A stretch of DNA of 5,250 nt from Flavisolibacter sp. (GTDB taxonomy: Bacteria > Bacteroidota > Bacteroidia > Chitinophagales > Chitinophagaceae), in contig JAGIAB010000239.1 in assembly GCA_017745135.1 (NCBI GenBank), forward strand, positions 1 to 5,250, in the 5' to 3' direction. This document shows positions 1-4,278 of this stretch, one piece after another. The notes under the pieces were generated by a model. It was not told the DNA's origin. It saw only the letters and a program-made list of their open reading frames with translations, and did no database searches. Position 1 is the stretch's first letter, and each line of letters opens with the position of its first letter. Made by a program: the position numbers and the translations under genes.

Positions 1-556
1 ACTTTTCTAAACCACCAAAACTCCTTTTCAATAATTCACTCATTTTTCCATTGAAATCGGGAACAAACCTGGAACTGTTTAAATTCCACACGGCCCCACT
101 TTCATCGCCGGAAAGTGCTAAAAAAAAATCTGTTTCATATGTTCGGTAGGAGCTGGTGTGCTTGCCGCCGGGGTGCGATACCTTCCTGGTGTTTTCATAC
201 AAATGAATCCTGGAGTTTTCTTTTGTTAAGCGTTTCATGAAAGAGTACTCTTTGCCTAATCGAATACCGCCTTTGATTTCCTTTAATTCGTAATGTTGGT
301 TTCTCAGTTCATATCCTTTGATGTGGTGAATGCCAAAGCGCATTGGCTTTTTATCATCTTCTGTATAAAGTTTTACCGCACTGTTGGAATGTTTGCTGGT
401 GTGTACAATTAAGTTTCCCTGGTACGATCTTCCATTGACAAGATGCAGTATTGCAGGAATGTTTCTTAAAGCATTTGGTGTTTCGAAAAAAGAAATGGAC
501 CTGCAGGAAGAAAAGAAAAATGCCAAAACCAAAAAGGGTAGTACAGTTCTACTCAT
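1..556 (-). CDS. Partial lipoprotein of unknown function (C-terminus beyond left edge)
   Basis: A reading frame of 185 codons is open from an ATG at 556 down to the window edge; the stop is not seen. The start is fixed by an in-frame TGA two codons upstream. The N-terminus is a lipoprotein signal: MSRT, a hydrophobic stretch at residues 5-15, then FFFSSC with the acylated cysteine at about residue 18. The rest is soluble, rich in charged and aromatic residues, with no membrane helix and no motif I can name. Landmarks are RFGIHHIKGYEL at about 73-84 and VWNLNSSRFVPDF at 156-168. It is probably anchored to the inner or outer membrane, facing the periplasm. It is divergent from the PLP homeostasis gene with a 61-bp gap. 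I do not recognise the family and assign no function. The codon pattern and signal peptide make it a confident real gene. Confidence 0.8.
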   Translation of the reverse strand, partial: MSRTVLPFLVLAFFFSSCRSISFFETPNALRNIPAILHLVNGRSYQGNLIVHTSKHSNSAVKLYTEDDKKPMRFGIHHIKGYELRNQHYELKEIKGGIRLGKEYSFMKRLTKENSRIHLYENTRKVSHPGGKHTSSYRTYETDFFLALSGDESGAVWNLNSSRFVPDFNGKMSELLKRSFGGLEK

Positions 557-585
557 AAATCATGTTCATGATGCGGGATTGCATC

Positions 586-593
586 TAAATTTG
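586..593 (+). promoter_or_regulatory. Bacteroidota-type -7 promoter element (TAAATTTG) for the PLPBP gene
   Basis: TAAATTTG matches exactly the TAnnTTTG -7 consensus used by the primary sigma factor of Bacteroidota. It lies 24 bp before the ATG at 618, which would leave a 5' leader of roughly 15-20 nt. No good TTTG-like -33 element stands upstream; the nearest candidate, around 563-567, reads TGTTC. The element sits in the 61-bp space shared with the divergent lipoprotein gene, for which I see no equally good -7 box. Confidence 0.45.
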
Positions 594-617
594 TTGTTTC
601 TAAAAACTGCGAACATA

Positions 618-1298
618 ATGCTGATCAATCAAAATAAATATTTGGAGATTGTTAAACAGTTAAAAGAAAAAGAAGTAACACTTGTTGCCGTCAGCAAAAC
701 CAAACCTGTTGAAGCGATTAAGGAATTATATGATTTAGGCCATCGAGATTTTGGCGAAAATTATGTGCAGGAACTGGTAGATAAGCAGCAGCAACTACCC
801 CAGGATATCCGGTGGCACTTCATCGGCCATCTTCAATCAAACAAAGTAAAATACATTGCTCCCTTTGTTCATTTGATTCATGGCATTGATAGTTTTAAGT
901 TATTAAAAGAAGTCAACAAGCAGGCAAAAAAAATAGATCGTGTTATTGATGTGTTGCTGCAGGTTCATATTGCAGAAGAAGAAACCAAATTTGGCCTGGA
1001 CAAAAATGAATTACACGAGTTGCTGATAACGAATTCAAGGGAATTACACGAATTGAAAAACATAACTATCAAAGGCCTCATGGGCATGGCTTCGTTTACA
1101 GATGACGTGGAAAAAGTGAGGAATGAATTCAAATATTTGAAGTCGCTTTTTGATCACTACGCCCAACTCCAAACCCCCAACTCCAAACTTCAAACCCTCT
1201 CCATGGGCATGAGCGGCGATTATGCCATAGCGATAGAAGAGGGCAGTAATATGGTGCGGATCGGCAGCCTGATTTTTGGGGAAAGGCAGTACAACTAA
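618..1298 (+). CDS. YggS/PLPBP-family pyridoxal phosphate homeostasis protein
   Basis: This 226-residue cytosolic protein belongs to the YggS/YlmE/PROSC family, which binds pyridoxal 5'-phosphate and helps buffer the cofactor and amino-acid pools; family members show no known enzyme activity. The alanine-racemase-like TIM-barrel motifs are all present: VAVSKTKP at 23-30, with K27 in the position of the PLP-binding lysine (K36 in E. coli YggS), FGENYVQE at 45-52, HFIGHLQSNK at 67-76, GLMGMASF in the middle, and the C-terminal LSMGMSGDY plus MVRIGSLIFGER, the phosphate-binding end. The frame is open further upstream to a TTG at 384, but that part is antisense to the lipoprotein gene and has no family similarity. 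The ATG at 618 gives the normal family length. Residues 182-195 are encoded by a period-7 repeat (separate entry). Members are called yggS, ylmE or PLPBP; I leave the symbol blank because Bacteroidota use no fixed name. Confidence 0.96.
   Translation: MLINQNKYLEIVKQLKEKEVTLVAVSKTKPVEAIKELYDLGHRDFGENYVQELVDKQQQLPQDIRWHFIGHLQSNKVKYIAPFVHLIHGIDSFKLLKEVNKQAKKIDRVIDVLLQVHIAEEETKFGLDKNELHELLITNSRELHELKNITIKGLMGMASFTDDVEKVRNEFKYLKSLFDHYAQLQTPNSKLQTLSMGMSGDYAIAIEEGSNMVRIGSLIFGERQYN
1161..1202 (+). repeat. Period-7 pyrimidine-rich repeat inside the PLPBP coding region
   Basis: The coding strand reads as consecutive 7-mers GCCCAAC, TCCAAAC, CCCCAAC, TCCAAAC, TTCAAAC and a decayed CCTCTCC. The consensus is about YYCMAAC. 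The unit is not a multiple of three, so the reading frame rotates through it and gives residues 182-195 (AQLQTPNSKLQTLS), just before the conserved LSMGMS motif. The same kind of word (TTCCAAC, CTCCAAC) occurs on the coding strand side of the array next to nth at 3024-3149. Confidence 0.7.
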
Positions 1299-1350
1299 CG
1301 GTTATTGTTAAGTTGGCATGTTTTTTTAACTGAACTATGAAACGACAATC

Positions 1351-1551
1351 ATGAAAAAGGTAATCTTATCTATCCTTCTGACGATGTATAGCTCGGTGTG
1401 GCTATTAGCTCAGGAGACAAAGAAAGTTGACATTGACATCAATACAAAAGGTAATAACTGGTATGCTTCTCCATGGGTATGGATTGTAGGAGTTGCCGTA
1501 TTTATTTTACTATTGGTAGCACTTACACGAAGCGGTCGCAGGGCGGACTAA
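1351..1551 (+). CDS. Small exported/membrane protein, function unknown
   Basis: This 66-residue protein has two hydrophobic segments. Residues 1-21 (MKKVILS to LLAQ) look like a cleavable signal peptide with cleavage around A20/Q21, a LAQ-type site frequent in Bacteroidota. A short polar linker with KKVDIDINTKG follows. A second hydrophobic helix runs from about W42 to L58, after the aromatic patch NWYASPWVWIVG, and the protein ends in a basic tail (RSGRR). The likely topology is a single-span inner-membrane protein with a short periplasmic N-terminus after cleavage. From memory, small proteins with a DxNxxGxxWYxxPWVW pattern followed by a VFILLLVAL helix are widespread in Bacteroidota, but I know no function for them. 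The gene starts 52 bp after the PLPBP stop on the same strand, so it may be co-transcribed with it, and a strong terminator follows its stop by 26 bp. An earlier ATG at 1338 gives only a five-codon frame. Confidence 0.75.
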   Translation: MKKVILSILLTMYSSVWLLAQETKKVDIDINTKGNNWYASPWVWIVGVAVFILLLVALTRSGRRAD

Positions 1552-1577
1552 AATTTTTCATACGTTAAATTACATTG

Positions 1578-1636
1578 AAGCCAAAGTTCAAAAGGAAAGG
1601 AGTGAATTATCCTGATGAACTTTGGCTTTTTCTTTT
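1578..1636 (+). terminator. Intrinsic terminator after the small membrane protein gene
   Basis: A perfect 13-bp inverted repeat, AAGCCAAAGTTCA (1578-1590) and TGAACTTTGGCTT (1616-1628), is followed by a T-rich run TTTCTTTT. The 25-nt loop can form a small inner AGGA/TCCT pairing. Position and polarity suit termination of plus-strand transcription from 1351-1551, possibly also of read-through from the PLPBP gene. Confidence 0.85.
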
Positions 1637-1651
1637 CCTTGCGGCAATAAA

Positions 1652-1675
1652 AAATCCCGCAACCTTGCGGGATTT
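1652..1675 (-). terminator. Compact GC-rich terminator hairpin, probably bidirectional
   Basis: A perfect 11-bp stem, AAATCCCGCAA (1652-1662) and TTGCGGGATTT (1665-1675), closes on a 2-4 nt loop. Read on the minus strand it is followed by a T-run (TTTTTTATT), the better direction. On the plus strand it is followed by AAATTTTTCTT and could act as a second stop after the one at 1578-1636. On the minus strand it would end transcription coming from the small ORF at 1725-1874. Confidence 0.75.
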
Positions 1676-1724
1676 AAATTTTTCTTCTCGTGCTCCAAAT
1701 GCTGTCACAATTGGTTTTGAACGA

Positions 1725-1874
1725 TTATTTATTTGATGTTCCTCTTATCCAATATTGAAACTTTTTCAGATGATTTTTACTCATCATGATAAATGTATCT
1801 TCTGTCGTTCTTGTCAGGTACAACAGGTAACAGATTATTGCAATCAGCACTATAAAAAACCACATTGGAACCAT
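1725..1874 (-). CDS. Possible small membrane protein ORF, perhaps a broken remnant
   Basis: A 49-codon ATG frame encodes one strong hydrophobic helix at residues 4-20 (MWFFIVLIAIICYLLYL). A polar stretch TRTTEDTF and a basic C-terminal tail with KNHLKKFQYWIRG follow, so the topology would put the tail in the cytosol. It lies between two minus-strand terminators (1951-1983 upstream, 1652-1675 downstream), as a separate transcription unit would. Doubts remain. There is no visible promoter or ribosome site, and an in-frame TAG lies a few codons before the ATG. A neighbouring frame just upstream reads WTLIGTVFGFYRANQK, a second plausible helix with no start codon, so the whole could be a frameshifted two-helix protein. 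The third frame is also open across much of this stretch. I assign no function; treat it as a candidate only. Confidence 0.3.
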   Translation of the reverse strand: MVPMWFFIVLIAIICYLLYLTRTTEDTFIMMSKNHLKKFQYWIRGTSNK

Positions 1875-1950
1875 AACTTCTGATTTGCCCTATAAAATCC
1901 AAAGACCGTTCCAATAAGTGTCCAGCTTCGAAAATTGACCTTGGATTAGC

Positions 1951-1983
1951 AATAAAAAGCCCCGGATAAATTAATTCCGGGGC
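1951..1983 (-). terminator. Intrinsic terminator of the polysaccharide deacetylase gene
   Basis: Read on the minus strand, GCCCCGGA (1983-1976), a 9-nt A/T loop and TCCGGGGC (1966-1959) form a perfect 8-bp GC-rich stem followed by TTTTTATT. It begins about 50 bp after the stop of the deacetylase gene at 2035 and is a textbook rho-independent terminator in that direction. Confidence 0.87.
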
Positions 1984-2034
1984 AGTAATGTGGAAAACTG
2001 TTGCTTCTCTTCAACAACAAGCGGACGGGACAAA

Positions 2035-2937
2035 TTATTTAAACGAGCTTTTCATCGCTTTCAACATACCTTCTCCGCTCCAGCCGGGTGCTACAATAAT
2101 CCGGCGAACCGTATACAAAGGCATGTCAGGATCTCTTTTCTCGGAAAGCTGGAAAGCAAGCTTGTAGCCTCTTTCCTGGATTTTAGGTAAAGCTTGTTTG
2201 CTCCAAATGCCAAAAGGATAAGCAAAATGTTCAACTGGCTTTCCTGTCATTTCTTCCAGTTGTTTTTTGGTATTGAGCAATTGAAAATCCCATTCATTCA
2301 CTTCAATTTTTTTACCCCTGTATTCAATAGTGTTCAAGTCTTTTAAGCGGTCAACGCGGTCATGACGCCAGGTATGGCTTCCGATAGAATGCCCTTCATC
2401 GGCCAGTTGTTTAATTTGTTCTTTACTCATATAGCGGGGCCTGCCAATAGAAATCGTCATGATGAAATAAACACCTTTAAAACCGTATTTATCCATTTCG
2501 GGTTTGGCAATGCTGAACTGCTCTTCATCGGTATCATCGTAGGTAAGCATTACCGGTTTGGGCGGAAGTGCCGTGCCATGCACAAGGTAATTATAATATT
2601 GATCAGGAAGGATGGTATGATAGCCGCTATCCGCTAATGCTTTCATTTGCGATTTGAAGTTGTCAATGCTGACTTCATACGCATTTTTAGGTTTGCCTGC
2701 TACAATGTGATGATAACACAAAACAGGAACCTGCGGGCGGGATAAAATTGTGGCCGCATCTGCAACAGGACCGGAAACCGGTTTGTTATCAGAAACAGTT
2801 AAATCGTTTTTAGAAGTTGAGTCGTTTTTAGAAGCGGTAAGTGTTGCAGAAGATGAGCTTTCATTTTTTTCTGCAGTGTTGCCTGCGCAACCTGCCAGGA
2901 CAACCGCAACGCAAAGAATGGCAATCAGGTTTTTCAT
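2035..2937 (-). CDS. Polysaccharide deacetylase lipoprotein (CE4/NodB-type fold)
   Basis: This 300-residue protein has a lipoprotein signal (hydrophobic residues 4-15, then LAGC with acylated C17). A Ser/Thr/Asn/Lys-rich linker to about residue 65 probably tethers the catalytic domain to the membrane. The domain carries the carbohydrate esterase family 4 signature: PVLCYHHI at 71-78, as in PgaB/IcaB-like enzymes; motif 1 TYDDTDE at 132-138, with D134 as likely catalytic base and D135 as metal ligand; motif 2 SHTWRH at 187-192, with metal-binding H188 and H192; and motif 3 FAYPFG at 238-243. Motif 1 has T where most members have G after the two Asp. The family removes acetyl groups from N-acetylglucosamine or related sugars in a metal-dependent reaction; the actual substrate (peptidoglycan, poly-GlcNAc or another envelope glycan) cannot be read from the sequence. 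The length fits a single-domain enzyme with none of the second domain of PgaB. It is transcribed alone, with a terminator at 1951-1983. Confidence 0.95.
   Translation of the reverse strand: MKNLIAILCVAVVLAGCAGNTAEKNESSSSATLTASKNDSTSKNDLTVSDNKPVSGPVADAATILSRPQVPVLCYHHIVAGKPKNAYEVSIDNFKSQMKALADSGYHTILPDQYYNYLVHGTALPPKPVMLTYDDTDEEQFSIAKPEMDKYGFKGVYFIMTISIGRPRYMSKEQIKQLADEGHSIGSHTWRHDRVDRLKDLNTIEYRGKKIEVNEWDFQLLNTKKQLEEMTGKPVEHFAYPFGIWSKQALPKIQERGYKLAFQLSEKRDPDMPLYTVRRIIVAPGWSGEGMLKAMKSSFK
2804..2839 (-). repeat. 18-bp tandem duplication in the lipoprotein linker
   Basis: Two adjacent 18-nt units share the exact 13-mer TCGTTTTTAGAAG (plus-strand 2804-2816 and 2822-2834). They encode the repeated SKNDST / SKNDLT in the low-complexity linker of the deacetylase (about residues 36-47). 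The unit is a multiple of three, so the duplication only lengthens the flexible tether. Confidence 0.7.
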
Positions 2938-2960
2938 ATTTATTTAATCTTACACAAAAA

Positions 2961-2990
2961 TGAAATGCAAAGAGTTCATTTCAAAAATTA
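2961..2990 (-). promoter_or_regulatory. Putative promoter/operator of the deacetylase gene
   Basis: On the minus strand TAATTTTTG (2990-2982) is one T longer than the TAnnTTTG -7 consensus and would place transcription start about 35-40 nt before the ATG at 2937. Directly after it lies a 7-bp inverted repeat, TGAAATG (2961-2967) and CATTTCA (2977-2983), with a 9-nt spacer. This could be an operator or a leader hairpin. No clear -33 element is visible, so the call is weak. Confidence 0.25.
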
Positions 2991-3023
2991 TTTCGTCAAA
3001 CATTGTTAATAGTTCGACAAGGT

Positions 3024-3149
3024 TGGAAGTTGGAGGTCGGAAGTCGGAGGTAAGAAGTCAGAAGGTAGAGGGCGGAGGGCAGAGGGTAGAAGCTAGAGGC
3101 TAATCGCTAATAGCTAAAAGCTAATAGCTGCTCCCTGCTTGCTGCTCCT
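3024..3149 (+). repeat. Degenerate heptanucleotide array, about 18 units
   Basis: From 3024 the plus strand divides into consecutive 7-mers without a phase break: TGGAAGT, TGGAGGT, CGGAAGT, CGGAGGT, AAGAAGT, CAGAAGG, TAGAGGG, CGGAGGG, CAGAGGG, TAGAAGC, TAGAGGC, TAATCGC, TAATAGC, TAAAAGC, TAATAGC, TGCTCCC, TGCTTGC, TGCTCCT. Neighbouring units resemble each other most, and the consensus drifts gradually along the array from purine-rich words to TAATAGC and then TGCTNC-like words. The array fills the gap between the deacetylase upstream region and nth and reaches the nth stop codon (3148-3150). It contains no long identical repeat or spacer and is not a CRISPR. Confidence 0.85.
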
Positions 3150-3806
3150 ATCGATGAGAGGTGACTCCAACCTGCATGCAATACTCCAGTACAGGACAGG
3201 TAGAGCAATGAGGCAACCTGCCGGTGCAAATGTGTTTTCCAAAGGGCATAAGAAGGCGGTTAATGTCGATCCATTTTTGCTGTGGCACTTTTTGTTCCAG
3301 TTGCAACATGGTTTGTTCGGGAGATGAGGTTTGAACAAAGCCCCAGCGGTTGGTTACGCGGTGCACATGAACATCTACGCTAATGGCGGCCTGTTGGTGT
3401 GCCACTCCCAATGCAAGATTGGCGCATTTGGGACCAACACCTTTTAATTCAGTAAGCTTTTCGAAATCGGCGGGCAGTTCGCCGCCGTATTGTTCGGCTG
3501 CTTTGGCAATGCCCAACATGGTGTATGCCTTTTGCCCCGGGAAGGTGGCGCCGTGTAAAATCTCTTCTAATTTTTTGGAGAAAGATTCAATAGCTCTTTT
3601 GGTGTTCGTGCCATTTTGAAAAGCTTTTCAGAAAGCGGTATGGTGGTTTCGTCCAGGGTACGGATGGAAATAATGCAGGAGATGAGTTGCTCGAAAAGAG
3701 TGGTGTAGCCGCGTTCGTATAGTTCAAACATAGCAGCTTTGGGATAGGGCTTTACTGCCTTTTCAATTCGTGTAAGAACAATAGAAAGATTGAAGGGTTT
3801 CTTCAT
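3148..3806 (-). pseudogene. nth: Endonuclease III (DNA glycosylase/AP lyase), split by a one-base frameshift
   Basis: The gene lies in two minus-strand frames: a 5' part (3806 or earlier to a TAG at 3567-3569) and a 3' part open through 3570 to the stop at 3148. Joining them by one extra A in the A6 run at 3576-3571 gives 219 residues, against 211 in E. coli Nth. In this composite the helix-hairpin-helix LKGVGPKCAN carries the catalytic lysine K127, SVDVHVHRV carries the catalytic D145, and the [4Fe-4S] ligands are C194, C201, C204 and C210 (spacing C-x6-C-x2-C-x5-C). All six positions are offset by exactly +7 from E. coli K120, D138, C187, C194, C197 and C203, so the rest of the protein is intact. 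Endonuclease III removes oxidised pyrimidines in base excision repair. I chose the ATG at 3806 (MKKPFNLS); an ATG at 3836 and a TTG at 3854 would add only residues derived from low-complexity DNA. Whether this is a true pseudogene, a sequencing error or a recoded gene is open. Confidence 0.88.
3567..3578 (-). other. Frameshift site in nth: slippery A-AAA-AAT directly before a stop
   Basis: On the coding strand the codons are CCA AAA AAT TAG, so the heptamer A-AAA-AAT (3576-3570) is followed at once by the stop of the upstream frame (3569-3567). A slip back by one base gives AAA TTA GAA GAG and restores the endonuclease III frame. The heptamer fits the X-XXY-YYZ form of -1 slippery sites, and a homopolymer A run also allows polymerase slippage or a sequencing or assembly error. 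No strong downstream hairpin stands out by eye. Confidence 0.7.
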
Positions 3807-3843
3807 TAATGATGGTGGCAGCAAAACTGTTGCCATGTGGTGA

Positions 3844-3871
3844 GTGGTGGTCAATGGTCAATGGTGAATTG
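3844..3871 (+). repeat. Short heptanucleotide repeat (TCAATGG type) upstream of nth
   Basis: The plus strand reads GTGGTGG, TCAATGG, TCAATGG, TGAATTG in steps of seven (3844-3871), with the same phase also visible as TGGTCAA, TGGTCAA, TGGTGAA. The word differs from that of the array at 3024-3149 but the period is the same. It lies just upstream of the nth start, so nth is flanked on both sides by period-7 DNA. Confidence 0.7.
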
Positions 3872-4278
3872 AAGATGCTATTAGATGTGGTGAAGGTTTT
3901 TAGATTGGAGTCATGTTCGCCCGTTGTCTCCTTTCATTGCGTTGTGTGACAGCAGGGACACGTGGGAATGAATAGCAATCAACTCTGGCGTCTCATCATC
4001 GCACAAAGCCAAGGCAGTGAAGAAACCGGGCGGACGGGTAAGCGATATGCGCATAAATGAAATTATTTTTCTCATATAGTTCTATTTTTATTTTACACCG
4101 TTGCTGTTCATTTTAGCTATTGTGTGATGGCTGCACCAACAACCGAATTTTAATGATTGAAAAAAGGGAAATGATTTCATTTGTTTTGTTGGCGGGCTGG
4201 CACAAATCAGCGCCTCATCACCAATCAATGCAGCGTCCGCACACGAGGCCATGAAATCAACGGCGTAAAAAAACCTGC
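3872..4278. other. About 400 bp with no convincing gene; possible dispersed intergenic element
   Basis: This stretch separates nth from the stop of the outer-membrane protein gene. It holds two minus-strand ATG frames of 54 codons each, 4252-4088 and 4075-3911. Neither shows a signal peptide, membrane helix, known motif or promoter, and their Cys/His-rich and Ser/Pro-rich composition is not typical of a folded protein. A short plus-strand frame starts at 3968 (31 codons) and looks equally spurious. There is a 14-bp perfect palindrome AAATGATTTCATTT at 4169-4182. Two related words, CGTCTCATCATC near 3990 and CGCCTCATCACC near 4211, hint at an internally repetitive or rearranged element. No convincing terminator hairpin follows the beta-barrel gene; only a TTTTTTT run (minus strand, about 4273-4267) is seen. 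Identity as a repeat family is a guess. Confidence 0.35.

Noticed and set aside
384..617. N-terminal 78-codon extension of the PLPBP frame from a TTG start
   Set aside because: It is antisense to the lipoprotein signal-peptide region, lacks family similarity and would exceed the normal family length. The ATG at 618 follows a good -7 box.
1990..2947. Plus-strand open frames at 1990-2190, 2362-2637 and 2750-2947
   Set aside because: They lie antisense to the deacetylase, whose CE4 motifs and lipobox establish the minus strand as coding. Their translations show no motif.
3024..3149. CRISPR array or direct-repeat origin
   Set aside because: The units are 7 bp, degenerate and contiguous. There are no identical repeats of 25-40 bp, no spacers and no cas genes.
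3114..3619. Open frames at 3114-3338 (minus), 3139-3327 (plus) and 3383-3619 (plus)
   Set aside because: They overlap the nth reading frame, which has catalytic and Fe-S residues, and they have no recognisable features.
3807..3854. Longer nth N-terminus starting at TTG 3854 or ATG 3836
   Set aside because: The extra residues (MTTTHHMATV and following) arise from low-complexity heptamer DNA. Starting at ATG 3806 leaves a seven-residue offset from E. coli Nth at every key position.
3968..4063. 31-codon plus-strand frame between nth and the beta-barrel gene
   Set aside because: It has no start context, promoter or motif, and overlaps an equally weak frame on the other strand.
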